A stretch of DNA of 64,000 bases from Notospermus geniculatus (GCA_002633025.1 NMRB01000423.1:236917-300916); one strand, 5' to 3'. Counted from the stretch's first letter, positions 32,160 to 44,864 are shown. Numbers and translations: made by a program. The notes: generated by a model from the letters alone, not told the origin.

Positions 32160-33560
32160 GGCCTATCTGTTGTTGCCCTTATCTTAGTGAAAGCAATGTT
32201 AGAAAAAGTCCGCTCCAATTTGCTCTTCTGTCTGCGGTCAGAACAACCTGAATGCCCGTACAATCTGCTGTCACCTTTGGTTCACACGATACTACGGGCG
32301 GAAATGTCGAAAAGCTAAAGGTTAGACGTTCTGGGAGAGAGACATTCGTTTATCCGGCTCAATCCTTCAGGCACTCGGTCAGTGTTCTAAGAAAGTCAGC
32401 CCGCTGTCGAGGCAGAATGTTTCGTCTGGTGATTTTGAAATAATGCAGTCAGACCACAACGGATGAAAAGTCTTTGCCGGAGAAGGCTTCAAGTTACCAG
32501 AGATTCAAATTTGTCTCCATTGTGTCCAGACAGGCTGCGCGAGACTGATTATGCACAGACCTGTGTAGCTTTGGAACGCATCACCTCGGCCAGATCTGGC
32601 CGAGTTGTACGTCCGCGACCTTATCACAGCGTAATAGGAATCTTGGCCGAAAAATAAATCCAAGTTATTGGCGTAACATTCTTTGTTTAATGCAAAAATA
32701 TTTACAGATTTTTGTGAATAATTGTATAGCAAGTAACAAATCTCATAATAAGCGAGGTTTATAGGTATTTTGATCCCAGGAACTACAGGGATCGAGGGAT
32801 CACATGATCAGCCAAGAAAGTAGTTCGCTGTCAATCACCCGACGCCATCTTGATTACCCACAATCCTGTGAGCACGGCGTAACAGATTGGTGCGAGGTAT
32901 GAGCGCCTTCTGTTGTAACAATGATTTGTCTCAAATCAACAATCTCTTAGAATGTAAGTTTCAGTCGGAAAGTACGCCGACACCGTGGTCAATGTTCCAG
33001 CAATATTCAACATCTCTTGCCGCTGCTGATAGCACCGTTAGTCAGGCGTTCTGCAGTTTTCAGCGAATATTGCCCATTGAATTCATTAGAAGTCAATTGT
33101 TCTCTCAAAAGTGCATTTACCTGGGCCAAACCGATGCAATAGGATATGTAGAGACACGTGCCAATGGCATTAGTGACTGCCGAATGTTCTTTCAGTCTTT
33201 GAGAGTGTCGGTGATTGGCCAGTAATGTCATCATCAACCCGTGTGATGGCTCTCCTTTGCTGCATTTCTCCCGTTGGTAAGCTTGCTTCCAGTGCGGGGG
33301 CTATAGGGGCGTTGCTTCAACGTAATAAATTTGAAGAAAACAACAGTGGTGTACGTGAAACGCAGCGGCAGCGGTAGCGGTCCGACTAAGAAACTAGTTC
33401 ATAATGCTGCAGTTAGATGTCACGGCAACTGTACTGGTCGTCAATCTCGCGCAATGACAAATCGGGCTCGCGCAGACTGGTCAGCCAATGAAATCACCGC
33501 ATTGTGTCAGTTTACTGATCAGTCCACTGGCTGGTTACGTATTCTCACCTTATTCATTGT
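32160..33560. other. Non-coding stretch with no recognised gene
   Basis: Several short frames occur on both strands, none with a recognisable motif or convincing splice sites. Confidence 0.35.
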
Positions 33561-33566
33561 ATCTGC

Positions 33567-33960
33567 CTAATGGGTGGCGTCCACTAGAGCACCGACAACA
33601 TCAGGAAGGGTTGCGGAAGCAAATAATGTCATTTCGGCATTCTTTCCGCGTCAATGACCAAATTAGGGAGTTTTCGCAAAGCCCCCGAAACGCCAACGGG
33701 AACGTCTATCCTTTTGTTCGGTGGTCTCTTCGTAGTATCGAACAATGGGTTTGGCGTTCGCGTTGGCGTTTCGGGGGCCCTGCGAAAACTCCCTATTGGG
33801 AAATTTGCCCTCTCCCGAAAGTGCAGAAACGGCGGAAAATGTTTAGGAATGATAAAGACATTGAACAGAATCTTTCAAGAATATGCGGAGAGGTTGCTGA
33901 ATGAATGCGGATTTACCAATTTTTGCATTCCGCGTCTTGTCCGCGCCCTAGTGGACAGGC
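33567..33960. mobile_element. MITE, ends GGCGTCCACTAGAGC, carrying an inserted fold-back
   Basis: The terminal repeats are GTCCACTAGAGC and GCCCTAGTGGAC. A paralogue in inverted orientation lies at 51779-52030. This copy is longer because a 128-bp element (33668-33795) is inserted. Confidence 0.75.
33668..33795. mobile_element. Fold-back MITE GGGAGTTTTCGCAAAGCCCC nested in the 33567 element
   Basis: Arms GGGAGTTTTCGCAAAGCCCC, CGAAACGCCAACG and the inverted CGTTGGCGTTTCGG, GCGAAAACTCCC. TA lies on both sides; the paralogue at 51779-52030 has the site without the insert. Related copy at 30456. Confidence 0.8.
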
Positions 33961-35304
33961 CAGGTTTTAGGAGGACGGGAACAGAGTTTCGGAGATTATT
34001 TCAGAGGAATGAAACCCTCGAGTGATGAAAGCGACCATTACAATGATTTTGCCGTCCTCACTCCCATTACCGCCTGTAGTGCAGCTATACTCTCCCTGCT
34101 AACATCGAATGATCCAAATAAAAACTGGCTATTAAATCGTGTTTATTGTAGAACAATAAACTATAAATACGCACAAATAGTCCGTGATACAGTGTAACCA
34201 GGCATACATCACCTGTATCAATAGCAATAAATTGTTGCCGACTATTACCCTAATAAGATATTGAATGGATCCAGTGGTTCATGGCTTAGATTATGGTTAT
34301 GATGGAGGTGTGGGAGTGACTATACACAGATCTATATTTGGCCTATGGTTCATTGGTCAACATGTGACAAGCCATTGTCTTCAGTCATCCGGAGATTGCG
34401 TTGTCATCAGGTCGACAGGTCGGCTTCAGCATGAGTATGGCTATATCGCAAAATGAAATGATATCATCGTAGCGGCGAAGCGACATGGTAAGCGATCGAG
34501 CGGAGAATTTTTAATGTCCGGTAGGTTGGAGATGATGGGTTGAGAACATAAGAAAAGCAACAGAGCGGTGAAGCTAACACGGTGAATACCCNAGAATATG
34601 CGGAGATGTTGCTGAATGAATGCGGATTTACCAATTTTTGCATTCCGCGTCTTGTCCGCGCCCTAGTGGACAGGCCAGGTTTTAGGAGGACGGGAACAGA
34701 GTTTCGGCGATTATTTCAGAGGAATGAAACCCTCGAGTGATGAAAACGACCATTACAATGATTTTGCCGTCCTCACTCCCATTACCGCCTGTAGTGCAGC
34801 AACTCTCCCTGCTAACATCGAATGATCCGAATAAAAACTGGCTATTAAACCGTGTTTATTGTAGAACAATAAACTATAAATACGCACTAATAGTCCGTGA
34901 TACAGTGTAACCAGGCATACATCACCTGTATCAATAGCAATAAATTGTTGCCGACTATTACCCTAATAAGATATTGAATGGATCCAGTGGTTCATGGCTT
35001 AGATTATGGTTATGATGGAGGTGTGGGAGTGACTATACACAGATCTATATTTGGCCTATGGTTCATTGGTCAACATGTGACAAGCCATTGTCTTCAGTCA
35101 TCCGGAGATTGCGTTGTCATCAGGTCGACAGGTCGGCTTCAGCATGAGTATGGCTATATCGCAAAATGAAATGATATCATCGTAGCGGCGAAGCGACATG
35201 GTAAGCGATCGAGCGGAGAATTTTTAATGTCCGGTAGGTTGGAGATGATGGGTTGAGAACATAAGAAAAGCAACAGAGCGGTGAAGCTAACACGGTGAAT
35301 ACCC
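33878..35304. repeat. 714-bp direct duplication across a single-N gap
   Basis: Bases 33878-34591 are repeated nearly identically at 34593-35304, immediately after the N at 34592. Left and right copies end at the same base (GGTGAATACCC). This is the footprint of an unmerged assembly overlap. Confidence 0.85.
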
Positions 35305-36240
35305 ACTGCGTCCATTTTTTACACCCCAGGCGTGGGTTCTGTCGGTGGGTAATTCCTCTAATTCTCCGCACCCTAAGTGCGCTAGATTGTCCCGTATAAT
35401 TACAACGATTCGTTGGGCGATGTTATCAGATTATCGTCTGCCCACATCGGCGGCCTCTCGACTTGTCCTGAGAGCTGCCTCACCCGCAAAATGACGAAGT
35501 TGATGCAAAATTGCAGTCAGTTTCTAGCGTAATAGCTACATCCGACACATCCATAAAGGAATCAAACAAAGGTTCAACTTACAAATTTAGCATTTTATAA
35601 ATGTGAACAGAATCCCTTTAAACCTCAACAGATTTGCATTCTGACTCTGCCATATAATAGGCAAGACCCTTCTGCATGTTTAGTCCAAATTTTGTTGAAT
35701 TCAGACAAGTTGATCTTATGATACAAAAGGACTGAAGTAATGAGAACCCCACGAACGATGAGAGCGCAGGGTCATCTGTGTACATTTGAATAGGCTAACG
35801 TACATTTGCACGTGGGACACTAACTGTGCTGAAAATAGCTCTGTTGTCCTCAGAAATGGAATTCAAGGCATCAAGTTGACAGATTATGTACCCCACTACT
35901 ATAAAAAAAAGTTGAAACCCCTGCCTACGTAAAGCCACAATTCAGGCAGTGAGAGACATCTGGTGGCAACATGTGAAGTGTATCCCTCAGTTACTTCATC
36001 GTTCGCAGTTAAACCTTTATGTTTGATTCCTTTATGATACGCATTACATATGGCAAAGTACGTAATGTACGTACGTCATCGTACGGATACGGATGCTTGA
36101 CATAAGATTTTTCCGGTTACTCCCACAATAATGTAAGTCGGTAATCAGTACAAAAATTTATTGACACACCACACCTTGGGTGGCTAAATGCTATCAAATA
36201 AATCAATTACTATTAGCTAGGACAATAGTTTATTTCACGA
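35305..36240. other. Non-coding stretch with no recognised feature
   Basis: No gene, inverted repeat or tandem repeat recognised. Confidence 0.35.
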
Positions 36241-36304
36241 CCTCTGACAGGTGGAGAAGAGTGGGAGGACTGAAGTACCCGTATGTTCCGTGACAGACGA
36301 CACT

Positions 36305-36398
36305 AGACTGGTTCCCGTCTTTGCCGCTGCACTCCCGCGGACATTAGCGCCACGGGAATGGAGCGGCAAAGATATGAACCAGTCTGAGACGACACAAC
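36305..36398. mobile_element. Fold-back MITE, ends AGACTGGTTCCCGTCTTTGC
   Basis: AGACTGGTTCCCGTCTTTGCC and the inverted GGCAAAGATATGAACCAGTC are the ends, with a CTCCCG-based inner palindrome. The first 12 bases match the ends of the element at 43247. Confidence 0.65.
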
Positions 36399-36654
36399 GC
36401 AGGTTTCGAGGAAACCAGTGAAATGCGAAGGAGATGAATAAGGGAAAGGGTCGAATCTTTGAAGTGAGCGAAGACCCTTTTGCACAACTTTGTTTTGACC
36501 CCCGTGTCACCTAAAGCATGAGACATAGAAGTTAATTCGGTAATGCAATATGTTGACCACCACCCCTGTTTGGGCCATCACCATGGAAACGAGGAATTGT
36601 GCTGACGAAGTGAGACGCCGACCATCATTAGGTTATTCCCTTTTCATTAGGGAT

Positions 36655-38378
36655 GATGTGCTCGCTGACTTTTACCGAATTTAACGATATTCGTCATGAT
36701 CCTTTTTGGCAATAGCCCTGAGGGATGTCAATATACCGCTGTGAGACGAGTCAGACCTATAGTGGAACATGGCTGCTTGGACAGCCATGATGGAGTAGGC
36801 CATACTGCATTCATGCAGCACATGTGATTTTGACAGTGGGATAAGGCACGAGGAACGATTCTCTCAAAAGGGCGTCCTTCTGTTAAAGGTTAACCAGCAA
36901 TGACGTGTAGTTTGCCCATCGTCCCTGACGTGGCACTGCGCAGTAGGACATTGCTGGAATGTCCTCTAACAATTCTTACAGCAAACTTCCTGTACAATGC
37001 AAAGCATTGGCCGTTACATGGTGCAAAGGATTATTGCTTTGTCAAGTAATTGGTTTAACGATCCTCGTCGTCCGTGCAGTTCTTTCTATTGCTCTGCTGA
37101 AGTAAACCACATCTAGCGGACAATGGTCAAGTAATGAACGTCACTCAGCAGATTCGTCAGCGTGGGCGAACCACGCGTGGTTCGACGGTTGATTCAACAA
37201 GATGGCCACTACAGTCTCCATTAGATTCACCTCTCTGGGTCGCTTACGCCAACGTGCCAACAAAACAGAAAGGAGCGTTAAGGATTCAAACCCTATAGTC
37301 AAAAATTGCTGATCGTAGCAGATGGTGCAGTTCATTGTGATTGTCAGTTTCGGCTGAGTTCTTGCCGTTGCTACCCATCCTGTAACCCCACGTGTAATGG
37401 CTTCGCATAGACTCCAACACTATGAACGTAGTAGTTAACCTGAATAAANNNNNNNNNNNNNNNNNNNNNNNNNNNNNNNNNNNNNNNNNNNNNNNNNNNN
37501 NNNNNNNNNNNNNNNNNNNNNNNNNNNNNNNNNNNNNNNNNNNNNNNNNNNNNNNNNNNNNNNNNNNNNNNNNNNNNNNNNNNNNNNNNNNNNNNNNGAT
37601 GTGCTCGCTGACTTTTACCGAATTTAACGATATTCGTCATGATCCTTTTTGGCAATAGCCCTGAGGGATGTCAATATACCGCTGTGAGACGAATCAGACC
37701 TGTAGTGGAACATGGCTGCTTGGACAGCCATGATGGTTAGGCCATACTGCATTCATGCAGCACATGTCATTTTTACAGTGGGGGATTAGGCACGAGGAAC
37801 GATTCTCTCAAAAGGGCGTCCTTCTGTTAAAGGTTACCCAGCAATGACGTGTAGTTTGCCCATCGTCCCTGACGTGGCACTGCGCAGTAGGACATTGCTG
37901 GAATGCCCTCTAACAATTCTTACAGCAAACTTCCTGTACAATGCAAAGCATTGGCCGTTACATGGTGCAAAGGATTATTGCTTTGTCAGGTAATTGGTTT
38001 AACGATCCTCGTCGTCCGTGCAGTTCTTTCTATTGCTCTGCTGAAGTAAACCACATCTAGCGGACAATGGTCAAGTAATGAACGTCACTCAGCAGATTCG
38101 TCAGCGTGGGCGAACCACGCGTGCTTCGACGGTTGATTCAACAAGATGGCCACTACAGTCTCCATTAGATTCACCTCTCTGGGTCGCTTACGCCAACGTG
38201 CCAACAAAACAGAAAGGAGCGTTCAGGATTCAAACCCTATAGTCAAAAATTGCTGATCGTAGCAGATGGTGCAGTTCATTGTGATTGTCAGTTTAGGCTG
38301 AGTTCTTGCCGTTGCTACCCAGCCTGGAACCCCACGTGTACTGGCTTCGTCATAGACTCCAACACTATGAACGTAGTA
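36655..38378. repeat. 780-bp direct duplication across the 149-N gap
   Basis: Bases 36655-37436 recur almost identically at 37598-38378; the right copy begins exactly at the end of the N run. Likely collapsed or haplotype sequence. Neither copy is recognisably coding. Confidence 0.8.
37449..37597. other. Assembly gap (149 N)
   Basis: A run of unknown bases flanked by the duplicated segment above. Confidence 0.99.
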
Positions 38379-38394
38379 GGGCATAGCGATGTCA

Positions 38395-39420
38395 CAACCC
38401 TTGGTATGGCAGCCATCTTGGAATCCAATATGGCGGGCATAAGACGTCATTTCCGGTGTCCCCGAAAATGTCTTTGAATTATCTTACCTAAGAGTTCGAG
38501 ATATTGGAAAAGGTGTCCAATCCAAGATGGCGGCTCTCAGGGGACGATGCCTTTTTCGGTCTTGTAGGCCAATTTCTTCTGTTCTTTGGTACGTTTCTGC
38601 ACCAGTTCATTAAAGAAACAATCGTAGATCCTCAAGTGGTCAATAAATAACTCATAGTAACCTGCCTACGTCATGTAGGCGTGACAAAGGTCAGTGATTG
38701 CTACTCCTAGATCTTGTTCTTCGTCCAAACTCCACAAAATATCAATTAACGATCAAGAGGCTAGTAATATTTGCTAACTTACCTGAGGGAATACCAAATT
38801 TAATGGCTTTCTGAGAATAAAACCTAAGCACGCGATCCCGTGTGTTTGTTCTCCCTGCGGTCTCGTCTATCTAAGGGAGAACAAGACGGATAGAGACTTA
38901 AGTCAAACATGACAATTTCATGTATAAATAATAGCGTTTATTAGGGTTGAATGGGTAAGTTGGATTCGATACTCCCACACGTTACCGGAGGCAGTACAAC
39001 AGCGTAAACCACCTTTATACCTGGAGGCTGTTCCTTTGGGAGAGATAAGAAATCAAATTGGAGCGGCCGTTGTTAGGGAGGCCCAGAAAAACCAGACTTC
39101 TGGTTCACCCTCTACGGCTAAATTAGCAGAGGATGGGCGGTTTCTCCCGTTTCGCATACACAGGATGAAGTTCTGAAGTTGCAGGAGATATCATTGAAAA
39201 AATGAACTGAGCGTCTACTTGGACGTTCTGGCAACGTCTCTGCGTGGGTGACGTTGTGTACACGATCCAGACTTGTTCAGAATTGACAGAAATACCTTTA
39301 GCCATCCATAATGACAAATAAGATCGAAAAAAGGTATTGTACGCAAGCCTTCTTTATATTCCATTGGTAAGCGCTATACAGAGCTTAGAAAACGGGGCTT
39401 TTTGGTGAAAAATTTAGTTT
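38395..39420. other. Non-coding stretch with AAGATGGCGGC motif
   Basis: CCAAGATGGCGGC (about 38522-38534) is a YY1-type site, but no first exon follows. GATGTCACAACCCTTGGT (38389) recurs at 58546, so at least that part is repeated. Confidence 0.35.
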
Positions 39421-39494
39421 TACATTTTTCGCATGCCTATCTATTTTTGGTGGAACCAATGGTTAGCTTAGCAAACGTCTATTAAATCGGCCCA

Positions 39495-42340
39495 ATCTGT
39501 AGCAACATGTAAGTGTTTTGCCAAAAATCAAGTTTAACGAGTTGAGAGAAAAATGACATTTTATAAAATCAATTTTTTCACAATTTTTGAAAAAATCCTT
39601 CCAGTTTCAAATTTTCTTTCTTCATTTTCACTTGGCTGACTGACAAACATCTGCAACATTTCTATTTAAAGTCTCAAAATAAAATGCCTTTTGGCATTTT
39701 GTAGTTAAATAAATCCCACTCATACAGTCAAGTAGACAATAGGCCTACTTCTGAGACAGCCCCTGCGGTCATGTCATTTTTGTCACGTGAGAACTAACTG
39801 TGGAAAAGGCCTAGGCCTAGCTTTAGGCAATATGTAGGTTATGTGCGTTATGATGATATTGTGAGCCCTATGCATTAGAAGATGATGATATGAATATCAA
39901 CATCGCTCCAGGTAACCGAGTAAAGCAACTTGGTAGACAGCATGCCCCACTGGTTAGTGAGACCACAGCATTAGTTCATGGTGGCGAGGTTGATCTTGTG
40001 TCAATGCCAAGGTGTCAATGCAATGCATGCTTCACGAGACTGTTCAAAATCTGTCTAGAATGATCTAAGTTACCAATTAGGCATTGAGACTGTTGCCCCA
40101 CTTAAAAGAATGAATTGAAGTATGTTACCTTACCTGATGAAAGATTAGTCACGCTATAACAGCGGGCTGAACTTCTCAAGTGATGAAAAGCATGGTGGCC
40201 ATTTTTGTCAGCTGATGTTGGACATAGTATCAGTCCAGTCTCGGTGTTACTACTGGCTATATATAGGTTGCAAAGGACACCAGTTACAGAGTCACTCATG
40301 CATAATTTGGGACTTTAAAGTGCGGGAAATTCAAGTACCCCTGTTTTTGATTTTGTTGAATAGCAACCCCTGGTTGACAGATCTAACATTTTTTTCCCGT
40401 TGAACTGATGTAGAAAATATCAACCTACCTATTCCATCACGTTTTGTCTACGTATTTATCACAGGGGCTGAGATATTGAGATATTTCATTTTGTGCAAAA
40501 CGCCCCCTGGAGGGCCTAATATACGTTAAGTCACGGTAATTTTTTGTTTCCGAGGAGAGTTCACCAAGGGCTACCTTCAGATGTAATTTGGAGTCTCTAG
40601 CTATTACGGTTACAAAACGTCGGGCATACATGTAGTTTGACAGATGGAGTGATGGACTGCTGGACTGACGCCACTGAATAGCTATTTGACTAGCTCTGCT
40701 GACCTTTGGCCAGCTGAGTTAAAAATTTGGTCTCAACGCTCATGTGANAAAGGTCGAGAAATTATCGCTGTTTAGAACAAGAGGCCCACGGGCCTGGCAC
40801 TCAGCTGATATTTAGGCCTGGGTTTGATATAAGGTATGTAATGTACGTGATGTATGGGTTTCGCAGAGTTGGAGGATGGGTAGTGGGTGATGTTGAATTT
40901 TATACACCAAATGTGCACATGGTTGGATAAGTTTGCTAATTACAAAGAGGAATTAAAGAGTAGTCCTATGCATTTCAATATTTTGGAATACGGTATGCAT
41001 ACATGTACATGTACATGATGATGAGCACTCTTGTCGGAAAATAAAAGGACACCAAGTTCTCCTAAATATCTCAAAACCATTGGAGCTACAGCAATGGTAT
41101 TAGCACCCAATGTGTAGCAACATGTTAGTGTTTTGCCAAAAATCAAGTTCAACGAGTTAAAAGAGAAAAATGACATTTTAAATCACTTTTTTCACAATTT
41201 TTGAAAAAAACTTCCAATTTCAAATTTTCTTTCTTCATTTCCACTTGCCTGACTGACAAACATCTGCAACATTTCTATTTAAAATCTCAAAAGAAAATGC
41301 CTCTTTTGGCATTTTGTAGTTAAATAAATCCCACTCATACAGTCGAGTAGACAATAGGCCTACTTCTGAGACAGCCCCTGCGGTCATGTCATTTTTGTCA
41401 CATGAGAACTAACTGGAACTGGCACAGGTCTATTGTGAGCCCTACATGCATTAGAAGATGATGATATGAATATATCAGCATCGCTCCATGTAACAGAGTA
41501 AAGCTACTTGGTAGCCTGCATGCCCCCACTTAGTGAGACCACAGCACCAGTTCATGGTGGCGAGGTTGATCATGATCTTGCGTCAATACCAAGGTGACAA
41601 GGCAATGCATGCTCCACGAGACTGTTCAAATCTATCTATTTTAATGATCTAAGTTACCAATTAGGCATTGAGACTGTTGCCCCACTTAAAAGAATGGATT
41701 GAAGTATGTTACCTTACCTGATGAAAGATTAGTCACGCTACTGATAACAGCGGGTTGAACTTCTCAAGTGATGAAAAGCATGGTAGCCATTTTTGTCAGC
41801 TGAGGTTCGACAGAGTGTCAGTCCAGTCTCGGTGTTACCACTGGCTATATCGATATATAGGTTGTACAGGACACCAGTTACAGAGTCACTCATGGACTTT
41901 AAAGTGCGGGAAATTCAAATACCCCTGTTTTTGATTTTGTTGAATAGCACCCCCTGGTTGACAGATCTAACATTTTTTTCCCGTTGAACTGATGTAGAAA
42001 ATATCAACCTACCTATTCCATCACGTTTTGTCTACATATTTATCACAGGGCTGAGGTATTGAGATATTTCATTTTGTGCAAAACGCCCCCTGGAGGGCCT
42101 AATATACGTGAAATCACGGTAATTTTTTGTTTCCGAGGAGAGTTCACCAAGGGCTACCTTCAGATGTAATTTGGAATCTCTATCTATTACGGTTACAAAA
42201 CGTCCGGCATAGTTTGACAGATGGAGTGATGGACTGCTGGACTGACAGACTGACGCCACTGAATAGCTATTTGACTAGCTCTGCTGACCTTTGGTCAGCT
42301 GAGCTAAAAATTTGGTCTTAACTCTATGTGACCTCTGACT
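39495..42340. repeat. Diverged 1.2-kb direct duplication around a single-N gap
   Basis: Bases 39495-40747 match about 41107-42334 with many small indels, from GTAGCAACATGT to ATTTGGTCT. The left copy runs into the N at 40748. The copies are clearly less alike than those at the other gaps. The intervening 40749-41105 is unduplicated and starts with an AAGAGGCCCACGGGCC motif. Confidence 0.7.
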
Positions 42341-42925
42341 GCTGGTATCATATGTGGAGTCGTTCACCATATCACTTCAGCAGATCTGCGTATCGTGTGA
42401 GCCTTATTCACCTCCCCTTTATTCACCTCATTCCCTCTAATGTACACGCCGTGTGGGGACCGACAAGACTCGCGGCATCTTTCCCCATTCCTTTATCTTC
42501 TGGATTAAATTGATTTAATTCGCTAATAAAAGCCAGGTGTTCCCGGCCACATAAAGCTACTGCCGTGTAGCGTTTTTCCTTGCTCATCAACTGTCGTGTT
42601 CTCTGCTCGGATCCGCCTGGGGGCCGTGTCGTGGTGAAAATGAAATTCCTCCCTCAATTGAATTAACTGTATATATCAGTAACGTCGTCTTGCTGATGAT
42701 AATACATTGCAAGCGTGTCTCTGATGACAAACATTGGCAGAGATATGTATGATTAATGGAATCAAAGCTCCTTTGAAGATTTGGAGCGGAATTGTGGGAG
42801 TGGGTTAGACAACAGCACGCGTCGGTGGATTATTTGGAAAGAAACATTGCGTAGGCGTATCAATTAGGAGAGCTGAAACGTTGTCAGAGACGCTAAAAGA
42901 GGGCGCAATTTTAGTTTCATATAAA
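42341..42925. other. Non-coding stretch with no recognised feature
   Basis: No gene or repeat recognised. Confidence 0.3.
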
Positions 42926-42929
42926 ACTA

Positions 42930-43232
42930 GAACGTCAGCATTTTGGTTCCCTCAGTCACCGCTAGGTTGAAAGGTGACTTCGGTAGCGGCCGCCATCTTC
43001 GGGGCGAATTTTTCGCCCCGATGCTATTTTTAGAAACAGAATGACCTCATTAGAATGGGGGAATCCCAAACAAACCCACGTGCTCGGAAAATGTCAACAT
43101 GGCCGATTGGCAGGATGTCAGACATGTGACAAGGGAATCCCCAAATTATGATAATGAGTCTCAAACAAAATGGCGGTCGCTACCGAAGTCACCTTTCAAC
43201 CTAGCGGTGACTGAGGGAACCAAAATGGAACG
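42930..43232. mobile_element. Fold-back element, 60-bp arms, ends AACGTCAGCATTTTGGTTCC
   Basis: The left arm has TTTTGGTTCCCTCAGTCACC, GCTAGGTTGAAAGGTGAC and TTCGGTAGCG; the right arm (about 43170-43228) is its inverted complement. The centre contains a small palindrome CGGGGCGAATTTTTCGCCCCG. Confidence 0.85.
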
Positions 43233-43246
43233 TCAGTCGCTTCTAT

Positions 43247-43516
43247 AGACTGGTACCCGTCCCAACATAGCTCACGGAGAAAGGGACCGGTATTGGGCGG
43301 CCATACTTGGCAGAAAGCTGCCAGGTTATGACGTCACAGAAGATGCTCCTCAGTACTGAGAAATATATTACTTACCACACATCCCAAAATAGCTAGCCAA
43401 TCAACTGCGGCGTTACATCAGGCAATACAAAAAGAGCTAGCCGATCAACTGCGACGTTACATCACGCAATACCGGTTCCTTATCCGTTAGCGATGTTGGG
43501 ATCGGGAACCAGTCTA
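43247..43516. mobile_element. Fold-back element, ends TAGACTGGTACCCGTCCCAA
   Basis: Ends TAGACTGGTACCCGTCCCAA (43247) and GGGATCGGGAACCAGTCTA. An inner tandem AGCTAGCC(A/G)ATCAACTGCG occurs near 43391 and 43435. It lies 50 bp before the LDLa exon. Confidence 0.75.
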
Positions 43517-43565
43517 TCGCTACAGACACGCTCGTTGCGATAAACTGCACCTTCTTTCTTTTCAG

Positions 43566-44276
43566 GATGTATGCGAGGCGAAGATGGTAGAGCGAGATTT
43601 CTATGTCCATCCTCACATAAACGAAAGGAGAACGTTTGTATTGAAGATTTTGAACTTTGTGATGGACTTATCAACTGTCCGGATGCCGAGGACGAGGATG
43701 AAAAAATGTGTCTATTTTTCAAAGTTGTAAGTATCGTGAAACGATTTGAATATAACTTTCCGTGGAAGTAATCCTTGTTTAGGCTTTTCCCTTTCTGTAA
43801 ATCCATGGTCGTTACAGAATTCAGGTAATCATCCCCCGAGCAATTGAAAGGAACTTTGTTTCAGCGACACCCTGTATCACGAACATCTCCTCCCCTGACG
43901 TCATCATGATTGTAGCCAACCATCCTTGACGAGGCATTCGCCTCGCCTGACGTCATCAGAATTGCAGCCAATCATCATATTGACGGGGCATTCCCTCGCC
44001 TGACGTCATCAGATTTGTGGCCAACCATCATATTTGAATGGGCATTTTAAGGCCAGTAACTTCATCATTTGACGTCACCGGGAACACCGAATGCCACACA
44101 GTTGGAGGAGTGTACAGAGTTTTGGGGATGGCAAAAATACTTCGACTCAAGATACCCCGTTATGAAATGTAATGACTTTAATAATTTTATTTTAGGTGCA
44201 ATCCTACATTGCATTTATGGCTGATGCTATTTACGACAGGACGACTCGTCCTTATTCCTACTCGCGAAAAAGATGA
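43566..44276 (+). CDS. LDL-receptor class A domain exon plus candidate terminal exon
   Basis: Exon 43566-43726 follows a TTTTCAG acceptor and starts in phase 1. It encodes one complete LDLa module with six cysteines (GCMRGEDG, FLC, VCIEDFELCDG, NCPDAEDEDEKMC). The calcium-cage acids are mostly kept; one position reads N (INC) where D is usual. A strong donor (GTT|GTAAGT) leaves phase 0, and the phase-0 exon 44196-44276 after a T-rich acceptor adds 26 residues ending YSYSRKR before TGA. LDLa modules bind calcium and mediate protein contacts outside the cell. Upstream it is phase-compatible with the signal-peptide exon at 21575 and, less likely, with the PAN exon at 19632. The LDLa exon is convincing; the terminal exon and the upstream join are inferred. 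Confidence 0.65.
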
Positions 44277-44864
44277 TGCAGGAACCCAAGTGCGATTTCA
44301 GACAAATCTATGGTTACAGTTCATGGAACCAGACGCTACAACATGACGCCACCAACGACCTACTTGTGGACGCGCTGACTTCCTAAAATGCGTAGCTACG
44401 TCTAGGAATCAATGTGGCCGGAGACGGGGTTCATAGAGCATCTCGCTTCTGGCCTGCCTACACTACGGAAACCCACTCTCTCCGCCATCTCTCGTAGGGT
44501 AGAGTGGATTAAGATTGAACTGTGATGGGAAGCCGTAAGGTCATCGGGTCATTTCCGGTGGCAGGATACATCCGAAGGGATATCATCAGCTGCCGATAAT
44601 CATGGACTGCAGACGGTTGCCGCCAGGATGGCCATTTGACTTGCTAGAGTCATTGTCGTTTATCAGCGGGACATATTCCGATATGTCCCGAAGATAACCG
44701 ACAAATGTCGAAGCAGAGAAGAATGTGCCCGATAAACGCGAACCGTCCATAGAGTCTGTGGTATCAATGGACCATGACAGCTGCCAGCTACCGGGACATC
44801 GCTAGATTTTTCGGAGATGGCAATGGGTTCTTAACTCTTTCGGCATCTTGGGTTGGGGGATAGG

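Noticed and set aside
34265-35169. Two identical 63-residue proteins as a gene pair
   Set aside because: They are the same sequence either side of an assembly N, so probably one locus and not evidently coding.
19632-43726. PAN exon joined directly to the LDLa exon as one gene
   Set aside because: Phases allow it, but a candidate last exon and AATAAA at 20.6-20.7 kb and a TATA plus signal-peptide exon at 21.5 kb make two genes more likely. Not excluded.
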